Positions 16,565 to 25,657 of a stretch of DNA of 34,092 nt are shown here, one piece after another. Where the stretch lies: assembly GCA_964399735.1 (NCBI GenBank), contig CAYNSO010000033.1:1-34092 (forward strand). The letters are read 5' to 3'. Position numbers and translations under genes: made by a program. The notes under the pieces were generated by a model, which searched no databases, was not told the origin of the DNA, and saw only the letters and a program-made list of their open reading frames with translations. The number at the start of each line of letters is the position of its first letter. Within the stretch, counting starts at the first letter, position 1. The DNA is from Fontivivens sp964399735 (GTDB lineage: Bacteria; Zhuqueibacterota; Zhuqueibacteria; Residuimicrobiales; Krinioviventaceae).

Positions 16565-16662
16565 GTCACATAATTACTAAAAGTTTTTCAAAATTGCCGG
16601 TGATAATTCTCCGGGACACTGATGTTTTTTTAAAATTAAAAAATTTGGCCATTCATATTATG

Positions 16663-16935
16663 TCAAGCTGCTGGCGGGGGACGAATAAAAAAGATATGCC
16701 AAATTACATCGGGAAAATGTGTGGGAATAGAAAGATAATAAAGAAAAGAAACTCGAATAAGAATAAAACAAAATATGGTGGAGATAAAAATTACCAGGGT
16801 CAAAGAAAACTGGCAAAGCGGGCAATCCGGATCCGGGTTGAGATAATGAGAGGGCGTGTCCAGTAACACCGAAAAAGCCATTACCAGAAGGAGGCAGCAT
16901 AAATAATATACGAGTACTTTTTTCATTAACTTCAT
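16663..16935 (-). CDS. Small membrane protein with CPLC motif (DUF2946-like)
   Basis: 90 aa from MKLMKK (start 16935; an alternative ATG is at 16926, neither with a strong ribosome-binding site). There are two hydrophobic segments (about 5-25 and 45-65) around a short loop NPDPDCPLCQF, and the end is FFIRPPPAA. A CPxC/CPLC loop between two helices and a terminal R-PP-A pattern are typical of short DUF2946-like proteins encoded beside metal-uptake receptors. It lies just upstream of the barrel-znuA-znuB operon on the same strand. Possible role: metal or redox handling at the membrane; not demonstrated. Confidence 0.55.
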   Translation of the reverse strand: MKLMKKVLVYYLCCLLLVMAFSVLLDTPSHYLNPDPDCPLCQFSLTLVIFISTIFCFILIRVSFLYYLSIPTHFPDVIWHIFFIRPPPAA

Positions 16936-16987
16936 ACTGTCGGGGTTTGTCTTTATAAAGGAATATGAATATAGACAATTTTGAATT

Positions 16988-16999
16988 TGATTGCAATCA
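16988..16999. promoter_or_regulatory. Perfect 12-bp palindrome upstream of the CPLC protein gene
   Basis: TGATTGCAATCA is a perfect dyad inside an AT-rich stretch, 53 bases before the start codon. It could be a regulator half-site pair, but it does not match the Fur boxes nearby. Confidence 0.3.
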
Positions 17000-17010
17000 T
17001 TAAATTCCAA

Positions 17011-17639
17011 CAGGAATGCAAGGTTCCATGTTTTTTCCTTTCAACATTTATTATTATCGGGTTAATTATTCTGTAGTGCTTTCCACTTTTGAATTTTAAT
17101 GATTAACTCCAAATATAAAAGGTCACGCGAATAACAAACAGTAGTTAAACACAACTTTTCAGCATTTGTCATTCCTTTAATTATTTTTTTCTCACCATAC
17201 TGGTTGCCTGGGGAAATCCGAATCAGTTCCTGGATAGCGCCGATTCAGCTTTTAAAAAAAAACCAATCATTTTTTAGCAACATTGTTCTGTAAAGTGATT
17301 ATAGTTTATCAGATCACGCCGGGATTCATCTCCAAGCGTTAAACAATTGGAACCGGAAAAACCAGGAATAATCAGAGATATTGAATTTCAGTATTGGGTT
17401 AAAACTCAAAATATAAAGAATTTATATTTTCGCAAAATAGTAACTAATGGTTACATTGTGAGAGTTCCAGGTTAAGCGTCAGAGAGTTTTAAAAAGCCCA
17501 CAAAACAAGTGTCAAAAGCCGATCAAGAGGTTTGTGACCAGTTTTACTATTGAAACTCTTGACCACTTTTATTACATTTAATCTGACAGACAATTTGTTG
17601 TTAAAAAATTACACTCGTTGCACACAACGTTAAATAAAC
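17011..17639. other. Intergenic region without recognisable gene
   Basis: AT-rich, with many stops in all frames. The only structure seen is a 7-bp inverted pair, TCAAGAG near 17523 and CTCTTGA near 17556, with a long loop. No RNA gene or operator could be supported. Confidence 0.4.
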
Positions 17640-18389
17640 ATGCAAACAAATAAAATTACCGCGGCAGCCGAAATTATCCGTAATTCACGCCATGCCATTG
17701 CTTTTACCGGCGCCGGCATTTCCGTAGAAAGCGGTATACCGCCATTTCGCGGGCCAAACGGCTTGTGGACAAAATATAACCCGGAATTTATTGAACTGGA
17801 TTATTTTCACCGCGAACCATACCACTCATGGAAGCTGATAAAACAAATATTTTATGATTTCATGGGTAATGCACAACCCAACGCCGCGCATTATGCTCTG
17901 GCTGAACTGGAACAAAAAAAGTATCTTGAAACAATCATAACCCAAAATATCGACAATTTACATCAACAGGCCGGCAGTCGCAACGTGCTGGAATTCCATG
18001 GTACCACTCGTCGTTACGAATGTACCGGCTGCCATAAAAAATTCGATTATGAATTGATCTCACTGGACATCCTCCCTCCTGCCTGTCCGTTTTGTAAAGG
18101 GTTAATAAAACCGGACTTTGTCTTTTTCAGTGAAATGATTCCCTGGCAAGTCAACAAGCTCTCGTTTGAAGAAGCGCAACAAGCGGACGTGATTCTTGTT
18201 ATCGGCACAACCGGAGAAATAATGCCGGCATGCAGCATTCCGTATCATGGTAAGGAACATGGCAGTATTATTATTGAGGTGAATGTAGAGGAATCGGCCT
18301 TTACCAACAGGATAACAGATATTTTTTTGCAGGGAAAAGCCACAACTGTTGTCGCTGAACTCGCCGCAAATATTTGTAAAATTTTGTAA
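17640..18389 (+). CDS. Sir2-family NAD-dependent protein deacylase
   Basis: 249 aa, full-length bacterial sirtuin that removes acyl groups from lysines using NAD. Motifs: GAGISVESGIPPFRG (24-38), TQNIDNLHQQAG (101-112), catalytic His120 (FHG), and a zinc ribbon Cys128/Cys131 with Cys149/Cys152. Variations from common sirtuins: GIPPFRG instead of GIPDFRG, KPDFVFFSE instead of RPxVVxFGE, and GTTGEIMPA instead of GTSxxVxPA. The substrate acyl class cannot be told, since the YxxR desuccinylase signature is not seen. It stands alone, with no clear ribosome-binding site before the ATG. Confidence 0.92.
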   Translation: MQTNKITAAAEIIRNSRHAIAFTGAGISVESGIPPFRGPNGLWTKYNPEFIELDYFHREPYHSWKLIKQIFYDFMGNAQPNAAHYALAELEQKKYLETIITQNIDNLHQQAGSRNVLEFHGTTRRYECTGCHKKFDYELISLDILPPACPFCKGLIKPDFVFFSEMIPWQVNKLSFEEAQQADVILVIGTTGEIMPACSIPYHGKEHGSIIIEVNVEESAFTNRITDIFLQGKATTVVAELAANICKIL

Positions 18390-18571
18390 ATGACATTATT
18401 TTTTTATTTTGCTCTAGTTATAAAAAACCGGCGAAAAAATTTAACCTGGAAAATTTTATGCCGATAATATAAAGGTACAATAATACTGTTTTTGAAATAA
18501 TTTTACAGGCTTTATTGCGATCCTGATTGATCAACATCCTGTAAATGTTGATAATAATAAAAGGAGGCAAT

Positions 18572-18928
18572 ATGTCATCCGAACTATCAATTAAAGAAAA
18601 ATTGTTTATAGAGCATCTGTTAAAACAGGAATGCCGGGAAAACAAACCTGCAAATATTTTTTCTCAAATTCTGTTGTTCCTTGGCGGCGGTATTCTGGTA
18701 TATGCAATTTACTATGTTGGTACTCATTTCCGCCAAACAGCAATGCCGGAAATTACTATATTGTTGCTGATGATGGGTTTTGCTTCGATTGGCTTTTCCC
18801 TGTTTTTAAAAAGAATTTTTGATCTTTCCCATGATCTGTGCCTGATGTGGAATATAATTCATAAATTAACAAAAATTAATCACATGCTGGAGCCCGGAAC
18901 AGATAATCACCCTCATATACAATTTTAA
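18572..18928 (+). CDS. Small two-helix membrane protein, unknown
   Basis: 118 aa from the ATG at 18572, chosen because AAAAGGAGG precedes it by 4 bases; the longer frame begins before that site. Soluble N-terminus (SSELSIKEKLFIEHLLKQECREN), two membrane segments (about 33-52 and 65-85), then a charged tail with IIHKLTKINHML. No family recognised. It lies downstream of the sirtuin (180 bp) but is probably separate, given the gap. Confidence 0.65.
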   Translation: MSSELSIKEKLFIEHLLKQECRENKPANIFSQILLFLGGGILVYAIYYVGTHFRQTAMPEITILLLMMGFASIGFSLFLKRIFDLSHDLCLMWNIIHKLTKINHMLEPGTDNHPHIQF

Positions 18929-19291
18929 AAACGCTTGTAAACATAACAACCAGGCAGTCCGGGTAAAAAATCAACTTTAAAACAGTATCAAGTATTGACC
19001 GGCGTTTTTTCGCAAAGATATGTTACTCTTTTGCCGTCCGCGGCTAAAAATTTTTTGCCACGTAAATTGACCAGCCAGGTTATAAAAGAAATAATCAGCA
19101 TTTTAAAATCTTGCAAAATCACTATAAATAAAGTATATTATTGAAAACATCAGGTAACTTGTCGGGCAGATTTTTAAAAATGACCCAATAGATACATTTG
19201 CAAGCCAAAGTATCCATACAATAGACAAAAATTATACTTTAATAACCTGTAATATAGTTACATTGTTTGCCGGTTTCGATGGAGACATTTC
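18929..19291. other. Intergenic region, no feature recognised
   Basis: AT-rich stretch of 363 bases before the thioesterase gene. No open frame of coding character, no hairpin with T-tract and no repeat copy seen. Confidence 0.4.
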
Positions 19292-20059
19292 ATGTTCAAA
19301 AAGCTCAAAACCAAAAAAATCTGGAAAGATACTTTTAAAATTCATTCCTACGAATCAGATTTTACCGGCCAGGCGACTCTGCCCAATTTGTGCCATTTAA
19401 TGCAGGAATCTGCCTGGAACCATGCGGAAAATTTGCAAGTTGGTTTCTCGCATTTACTAAAAAAGAACCTGATCTGGGTGTTATCGAGACAGTTAGTGAT
19501 GATTTATCAATATCCGAAATGGGGTGATATTATCCAGGTGCATACCTGGCCGACCGGCAAGGATCGGTTATTTTGTTACCGCGATTTCAAAATTTTTGAT
19601 GAAAATAATAATATTATCGGCCTTGCTTCCACCACCTGGTTTGTCATCGACCTGGCAGAACGCAAACCACAACGCACTGATTCCTATATTCAGTTGGACG
19701 TGGATAATTCTGTGGAACGGGTTTTCCCGTCATTTCCCGCAAAAATCCATCCGGTCAAAGCCCCGGAATTTTCCCGCACCCTGCAAGTTAATTATTCCGA
19801 TCTTGATGTAAACGACCATGTCAATAATGTTAAATACATTGAATTTGTATTGGACAGCCTGCCGTTAGAGTTTTTAAAAACCCATCTTTTAAAGGGGGTT
19901 GAAGTTAATTATATTGCGGAAGCGAAATATAGCGACAATATCCTCATACATCATGAAACGAAAAACAACGGTTCCCTGGAAATGCTGCATGACCTGTTCC
20001 GCAAAGATGATAATTTGGAAATCTGCCGGGCGCGCACAGTATGGGAAAATAAAGCGTAA
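19292..20059 (+). CDS. Acyl-ACP thioesterase (FatA/FatB family)
   Basis: 255 aa, double hot-dog fold. It hydrolyses acyl-acyl carrier protein, releasing free fatty acids. The first hot-dog domain (about 1-145) holds LCHLMQESAWNHAE and the WVLSRQLVMIYQYPKWGD helix-strand region. The second (about 160-255) holds SDLDVNDHVNNVKYIEFVLDS, the conserved motif with the active-site Asn/His. GGAGA lies 8 bases before the ATG. The family is widespread in anaerobic bacteria and plants; chain-length preference is not visible. Stand-alone gene. Confidence 0.9.
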   Translation: MFKKLKTKKIWKDTFKIHSYESDFTGQATLPNLCHLMQESAWNHAENLQVGFSHLLKKNLIWVLSRQLVMIYQYPKWGDIIQVHTWPTGKDRLFCYRDFKIFDENNNIIGLASTTWFVIDLAERKPQRTDSYIQLDVDNSVERVFPSFPAKIHPVKAPEFSRTLQVNYSDLDVNDHVNNVKYIEFVLDSLPLEFLKTHLLKGVEVNYIAEAKYSDNILIHHETKNNGSLEMLHDLFRKDDNLEICRARTVWENKA

Positions 20060-20373
20060 TTAAATAACCCGGATTGCCGGCAACTAACATTCTGTTGCAA
20101 AATTATACCTGTCAAAAAAACTTTTTTTTTTTCACTGCTCTGATCTCCATTTTTCGGGACAAGAACACACTGAAAATCAAGCAATAATTTGGTTCATTTT
20201 GTAACCGCTCGGGAATTCACAGTCCGGGGCGCTAATGAAAATTAATTTTAAAAACCGGGTCGTAAACCCCGCTTTGATCCTGGCTGTTGAGACAAGCTAT
20301 GCCTTGTCTCTCAATTTCAAAGACCTTTTGATACAGCCCCTCTACATAGTTCAATTCAGGCTGATCTTGGGGG
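20060..20373. other. Intergenic region with a hairpin and a solo MITE-type end
   Basis: Two structures stand out. A hairpin GAGACAAG-CTATGC-CTTGTCTC spans 20289-20310 without a T-tract. CTTTTGATACAGCCCC at 20325-20340 is the exact reverse complement of the left end of the MITE-like element at 32532-32547. No gene is seen. The hairpin lies about 60 bases beyond the stop of the leftward DUF362 gene. Confidence 0.5.
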
Positions 20374-21552
20374 CTATCCCCTGTTCAATATCCGGTATAC
20401 AAAGCCACCCTGCAAATCAATGGCCTCGTGTTGGCACATTTCATGGCAGCAGTAGCAGCGAATACATCCTTTATCATCGATAACCGCAACCTTGTTCTCA
20501 ATAGTTATTACATGCATGGGACAGGCGTCGCGGCAGGTTCCACAAGCAGTACAGTTATCGGAAATAATATGCGGACGCAAGGTTAAACTGCTCTTTATCG
20601 CCGGACTTAATTTTGCCAGCAGCCGCGATGAACCGGATTCCCGCATAATGGTTGATGGCAGTTTAAATCCGGCAATGCGTAAATCAATTTTATCCAGGCC
20701 AATCAATTCCACATCCTCAAGGCGGTTCGGAGTCATGCCCAATTTTTCCGCTTCCAGTAAAATCGGATTATCGCGACGGTTCAAGCCCATAATTTCCGAG
20801 GCAATCACATCCAGCGCCAATGGATTGGCCGAAGCCAGCAGCAATCCAACCTGACGAGGTGTGCCGGCGCTCGGCCCCTCTCCTTCCATAGCGACTACCG
20901 CATCCATTATTGATAAACGCGGGGCAACAAAATTGCACAAATCCAGCAACATGCGGGCAAACAACTCTTTCTTTTGTAATTTGGCATGATAGCCCGGTTT
21001 GGCTAAACCCGGAATAACACCAAAGCAGTTCTTTACTGCACCGGTCATACTCATAAAACCATGAGTTTTTAGCTTGCAAAGGTTGATCACTCCGTCGGCT
21101 TTTAAAACCGGATTGATAACTTCAAAACGCTTGATAAAATGTCCTTCAGGATATGAAATTACCTGCCAGCCTTCGTCAACACTCGCTTCAATTCCTGCAA
21201 TGTGCACAGCTTTACTCATACCGCATTTGTCATAGGTGCGCGCAAAGGTATGTTTATTATGCGGATACCCGGAGCCGGGGCTTTCTGCCAAAACAGGCCG
21301 GGCGCCAAATTGTCTGACCCTGGTTGCAACAGCAGAGACAACAGTTGGATGTGTGGTTGCATGTTTCTCCGGCGATGCCGCCATTAAAAGATTCGGTTTT
21401 AAAACGATATTTTCACCCGGCTGAATGAAATTTGCCAGTCCCCCCGCCAGGTGGATCAAGGCATCGGTTTGTTGCTGTACCTGTGTATAATCCGGGCAGA
21501 GCGCCGCAAAAACTTTGTTTATTAATTTATTTTTGATTATTTCTCTACTCAT
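20374..21552 (-). CDS. DUF362 protein with C-terminal two-cluster ferredoxin domain
   Basis: 392 aa. Residues about 40-300 are the DUF362 domain (VLKPNLLMA, ATTHPTVVSAV, LAESPGSG, NLCKLKTHGFMSMTGAVKNCFGVIPG, PLALDVIASEIMGL). The C-terminus (about 333-385) has CTACGTCRDACP and CIRCYCCHEMCQ, each a four-Cys [4Fe-4S] motif. DUF362 ferredoxins are common in anaerobes and of unknown biochemical role, possibly electron delivery. The ATG has only AGGA almost touching it, so the exact start is not firm. Stand-alone. Confidence 0.88.
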   Translation of the reverse strand: MSREIIKNKLINKVFAALCPDYTQVQQQTDALIHLAGGLANFIQPGENIVLKPNLLMAASPEKHATTHPTVVSAVATRVRQFGARPVLAESPGSGYPHNKHTFARTYDKCGMSKAVHIAGIEASVDEGWQVISYPEGHFIKRFEVINPVLKADGVINLCKLKTHGFMSMTGAVKNCFGVIPGLAKPGYHAKLQKKELFARMLLDLCNFVAPRLSIMDAVVAMEGEGPSAGTPRQVGLLLASANPLALDVIASEIMGLNRRDNPILLEAEKLGMTPNRLEDVELIGLDKIDLRIAGFKLPSTIMRESGSSRLLAKLSPAIKSSLTLRPHIISDNCTACGTCRDACPMHVITIENKVAVIDDKGCIRCYCCHEMCQHEAIDLQGGFVYRILNRG

Positions 21553-21802
21553 TCCTGTACTTTCTGATTAAAAGCCATTATCCGTTTTTCGGCTTTTGAA
21601 AAAATTTTCTACAATGGTGTTCAGCAATCATTCGATTACAGCTATAATTAAAAGTAACCAATTCTGACTAAAAATAAAACTCAAATATTGTAAATAATGA
21701 ATAATTTGATTAATTTGCCAGTACCAATTTATTATGGCTATTTTTCTGTTTCATTAAAAACATAATTCAGATTAAACATAAAAATTTTATAACACAAGGA
21801 GT

Positions 21803-22465
21803 ATGTACTTGCACATTTCCGGGAAAAATATCTGCATCGTTATTACAGTAATCTGCCTTGCGCTTAGTATTAACAGTCCTGCACAACAGCCAGAATTAAT
21901 TGAATTATTGCCACCGCAAAAAGATGGTGGTATGCCTCTTATGCAAGCCCTGAACAGCCGCCATACTGTGCGCAGTTTTACGGATAGCGCGCTCACAGAT
22001 CAGCAGCTTTCCAATCTGTTGTGGGCAGCTTTTGGCGTCAACCGCGCCGACGGTAACAAACGTACGGCTCCCTCCTCTATGAACCAGCAGGAAATTGATA
22101 TTTATGTTTTTACAGCCAAAGGCGTTTGTAGATACGACGCTCCACTTCACCGCTTGCAGATTATGCTGAAGCAAGACCTTCGCACTTTTACCGGTGTGCA
22201 AGATTTTGTTGCCTGGGCTGCTGTTGACCTGGTCTACATTGCCGACCACAACAAATCAACCTCGCAGGATGTAGTAGAACGTTCCAAAACATCGTATGTT
22301 AATACGGGGTTTATTGCACAAAATGTTTACCTGTATTGCGCGTCGGAAGGATTAGGCTGCGTAGTGCGCGGCATGGTCAACCGGGATGAACTGGCTAAAG
22401 AACTGGCATTACAACCAACACAAGAAATTATCGTCACCCAGACTGTGGGCTATGTTAAAGAATAG
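21803..22465 (+). CDS. Exported nitroreductase-like / SagB-ThcOx-type flavoprotein
   Basis: 220 aa. The N-terminus has a hydrophobic signal segment (ICIVITVICLALSINSPAQ), so the protein is exported or anchored. The mature part is a nitroreductase fold: MQALNSRHTVRSFTDSALTDQQLSNLLWAAFGVNR is the flavin-binding start, with a TAPSSMNQQEIDIYVF strand and EGLGCVVRGMVNRDEL near the end. Such exported nitroreductase-family proteins are common in Bacteroidota-like genomes; substrate unknown. The AAGGAG site is only one base from the ATG, so the TTG at 21809 (7-base spacing) is a credible alternative start. Confidence 0.8.
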   Translation: MYLHISGKNICIVITVICLALSINSPAQQPELIELLPPQKDGGMPLMQALNSRHTVRSFTDSALTDQQLSNLLWAAFGVNRADGNKRTAPSSMNQQEIDIYVFTAKGVCRYDAPLHRLQIMLKQDLRTFTGVQDFVAWAAVDLVYIADHNKSTSQDVVERSKTSYVNTGFIAQNVYLYCASEGLGCVVRGMVNRDELAKELALQPTQEIIVTQTVGYVKE

Positions 22466-23086
22466 CTGTCACTTTTTAAAATTCCAAATAGTAAAGAATT
22501 TGCCGTTTTAAATATAACGGCACTATCGAACCTGTCTTGTTGAAGCAACCAACATGGGGGAAACCCAAAGAAATTAGTATTGCATTTAGAAGTTCTGGTA
22601 AAGACAGCAAAATTAATCCGGGCAAAGATACCAGCGTTCGGCTGCATATAAATACTTGCGGGTAAAAGCAGGAAAGTTATTGCCTGATAAAAGGCATAAA
22701 CAACAAGTATATGTAAAATTTCCAAAGGACACGATTATATAAATTTTTGACCTGTAACCCGGGAAATCCCTTTTTAAAACTGCTGTTTTCTCGTTTAGCA
22801 TACAAATACAGTTACATAATAATCGGGCTTTTAGGGCAATTCTATTATTTCAATGGTAACACAATTATAAAAAATGACAACAAATTAAAAATTACCAGGT
22901 AATAGAAAAAACGATCCGATTGGTAAAGATTATTTACAATCCGATTTGCCGGTACCAATCGTCCCAGGAAGTCATTTTTTTTTCAATGTTTATAGTGATA
23001 TCTATAGAGATACGGTCAGCATCCGTGCTCAGACGGTAATTCATATTTACAGGGAAGGATTAGTCGATGGCGGGAAACACAGAGAA
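22466..23086. other. Intergenic region without recognisable gene
   Basis: It contains a hairpin TGCCGTT…AACGGCA at 22501-22522 just after the nitroreductase-like gene (no clear T-tract), and a TCCGATT direct repeat near 22915-22945. Open frames here lack coding character. No regulatory site could be supported. Confidence 0.4.
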
Positions 23087-24928
23087 TTATTTAAATTTTA
23101 TTGTAATGGTTGTGCCGTTATTACTTTTTATTAAAAGTTCTCCTTTAATTTGTCGAGTCAATACTTTGACCAGGGTTAATCCCAAAGTATCTTTATGATC
23201 CAAATCTTCATTAAACCCAATGCCGTTATCTTGAACGCAAAGAATAAATTCATCATCTTTTTTGGTAAAAGTAATTGTTATTTTACCTTTTGCACCCGGG
23301 AGAAAAGCATGTTTTAAAGAGTTGGAGACCAACTCATTCAAAATCAAACCACAGGGAATGGCTTTGTCGACACTCAAATGCACATCATCAATGGAACAGG
23401 ACAACTTTATTTTATCACTGATATTATACGAAAAAAACAATTCTCGCACCATAGTGTCGGAATATTGTTTAAAATTGACATTGGAAAAATCGCTGGTTTT
23501 ATAAAGACGCTCGTGAACAATAGCCATAGAACGGATACGATTTTTGGTACTTTTTATGGTTTGCAGTAATGCCTCATCCTTACTCTTGCTTTCCTGCAAA
23601 GAAAGCAGGCTCTGCACAATTTGCAGATTATTTTTAACGCGATGGTGGATTTCCTTCATTAATATTTCTTTTTCTTTTAACGAAGCCAGAATTCTACTCT
23701 CCACCATTTTTCTATCGGTAATATCGGTAACAATACAAAGCGCTGCCTTGACCGGATGCGAGTTTAGTTGCAAAGGATTGATCCTGGCTTCATACCAGCG
23801 TTCCTGCCCTAAAATTTCCGATCGGGATTGAAATAATTGCGGTTGGCCGGAAGTTATCGTCGCAAGAATATTTTTCATTTGTAAATCGGCTACCTCCTGA
23901 GGGAACATTTGCCACATTGTTCTGCCAATAAAGTCCTCCGGTTTGCCATGGAATGAAAAAGCAGCATCAGAATTCATAAACAAAAAAACCCCATCCTGGT
24001 TAACCGTAAAAATCGGCTGACCGGCGCCCTCGACCAGAGTTCGATAAGTATTCTCACTTTCAAGCAAAGCGTCGTGAATTTGTTTTTTTTCTGTAATATC
24101 ATGCAGAAAATTCAAAGTTGCCGGGCGTCCTTCCCAGGTAATCACAACCACCTTGATTTCCACCCATACTTTTTGCCGCTTCTTGTCGAGAACTCGAAAG
24201 GTATAGCCAGCTTCCTGCTCTTCGCCTGCCATTCTTTTCCGTTGTCGTTCCAGTATAAGCGGCAAGTCTTTATGGTATACGAGTTTTGAAATCGGTAAAT
24301 TAAGAAACTCCTCTCCCGAATATCCGGTCAATTTTAAAGCAATGGGATTAAAAAATTTGATAACATTATCCTGAACCACAACAATGGATTCAATTGCATT
24401 ATCCACAACACTGCGGTATTTTGCCTCGCTTTCAAGTAATGCTTTTTCGGCATTTTCAAGCTCTGTTATGTCCCTGGTTATTGAAAGAATACATGAAACA
24501 TTGTGAACTGGTATTATAGTGGCGCTCATCAAGCCAATTTTGATCCCGCCGTCTTTGGTACGAAACTGCGCTTTTAAATTTTCTACTATACCGTCTTTTT
24601 TCAACCCATTAACAAGCCGTTTTCTATCGTCTAAATTGACCCAAATATTTAATTCCAGGGAGGTTTTGCCAATTATATCTTGACGAGTATAACCCATAAT
24701 GTCGGTAAAGCCCTGATTAATATCTAGATAAACACTATCCGACAGGCGATTAATATTTATGGAATCGGCGCTAAGGTGAAAAGACTTGCGAAATCGTTCT
24801 TCACTTGTTTTTAATTGCTCATAAATATACCGGCTGTTTTTGCCTTCTTGTTCCAATTCGGTTATTCTTTTATTGGCCCTTTCCAACTCACTGAGTAACT
24901 CTTTTTTGGTTAAATTTTTAAAATTCAT
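23087..24928 (-). CDS. Cytoplasmic sensor histidine kinase with three PAS domains (HisKA_2 type)
   Basis: 613 aa, no membrane segment or signal peptide. An N-terminal coiled coil (about 5-40) is followed by three PAS domains (about 45-160, 165-285, 290-405), then a HisKA_2 dimerisation/phosphoacceptor domain with MKEIHHRVKNNLQIVQSLLS and a HATPase_c domain with N-box LNELVSNSLKHAF, G1 DNGIGF and G2 GLTLVK. HisKA_2 kinases often pair with a PAS- or receiver-type response regulator; none is next to it, so it is an orphan. PAS domains suggest redox or small-molecule sensing; ligand unknown. Confidence 0.92.
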   Translation of the reverse strand: MNFKNLTKKELLSELERANKRITELEQEGKNSRYIYEQLKTSEERFRKSFHLSADSININRLSDSVYLDINQGFTDIMGYTRQDIIGKTSLELNIWVNLDDRKRLVNGLKKDGIVENLKAQFRTKDGGIKIGLMSATIIPVHNVSCILSITRDITELENAEKALLESEAKYRSVVDNAIESIVVVQDNVIKFFNPIALKLTGYSGEEFLNLPISKLVYHKDLPLILERQRKRMAGEEQEAGYTFRVLDKKRQKVWVEIKVVVITWEGRPATLNFLHDITEKKQIHDALLESENTYRTLVEGAGQPIFTVNQDGVFLFMNSDAAFSFHGKPEDFIGRTMWQMFPQEVADLQMKNILATITSGQPQLFQSRSEILGQERWYEARINPLQLNSHPVKAALCIVTDITDRKMVESRILASLKEKEILMKEIHHRVKNNLQIVQSLLSLQESKSKDEALLQTIKSTKNRIRSMAIVHERLYKTSDFSNVNFKQYSDTMVRELFFSYNISDKIKLSCSIDDVHLSVDKAIPCGLILNELVSNSLKHAFLPGAKGKITITFTKKDDEFILCVQDNGIGFNEDLDHKDTLGLTLVKVLTRQIKGELLIKSNNGTTITIKFK

Positions 24929-25657
24929 CTTTTATTGACCGTTAGAACACCAAATTAAAAAATTGCCGACTGGATTATTATATATAACATTATGAATACA
25001 TTTTTTGTTGCAAAAAAATTCAATCTCAAGCTATCATATAAACATAAATCAGGCTGATAAAAGGCAAATTTCATGCCTGATGCAAATATTAACATCGCCG
25101 GGGCCAATTGCTCAAAACATAAAATCAGTATATTATGTTATAAATGGTTCGCTACCTCAATCGGAATACAAATCCACAATTTTGATTACGAATACTTGTT
25201 AAAAGCTACAAGATATTGTTTTTATTTATTATTCCGGTTTCACATTGTCATTTATGAAAATATTTACGGGAAAAATTGTATGAATATTGCACAGATAATA
25301 TCTTTTGAAATAAACACCCTGATCAACTTTGTTCAGAATGGTACAATCACAATATAAACATATTGAAAAGATATCAAACAGCGAAAGGAAGGTTAATATT
25401 ATTTCCAGGACAATAAAGGCGCTCCGGTTGAACAGTATTGAAACCCGGAAGTATCTTTATCATTTTGGGGATCTCTTGCGTACCAAACACCCGGCCCTGC
25501 TAAAGATAACAAAAAATACTACTCATCCTGATCCATGGATATGATTCCTGGTTGCCGCAATGAGAATGCTGACCGTAATAAAGACAAAAGCCGTCGCATA
25601 AATCTTGATCAAAAATAGATATAAAAGACTAGTGAATAAATAATTCGGGATGAAAAA
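24929..25657. other. Intergenic region, no feature recognised
   Basis: This 729-bp AT-rich gap between the divergent kinase and sorting-domain genes shows only short open frames without coding character. No repeat copy, hairpin terminator or RNA gene was seen. Promoters for both genes must lie here but were not resolved. Confidence 0.4.

Noticed and set aside
20289..20310. Hairpin GAGACAAG…CTTGTCTC as a terminator of the DUF362 gene
   Set aside because: No T-tract on either strand and the distance from the stop codon is not typical; kept only as a structure inside the intergenic entry.
22450..22725. Leftward 91-aa open frame after the nitroreductase-like gene
   Set aside because: Composition is not protein-like, no ribosome-binding site, no family resemblance, overlaps the end of a real gene.
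25005..25544. Three short rightward open frames upstream of the sorting-domain gene
   Set aside because: AT-rich, no ribosome-binding sites and no sequence resembling a protein family; treated as intergenic.
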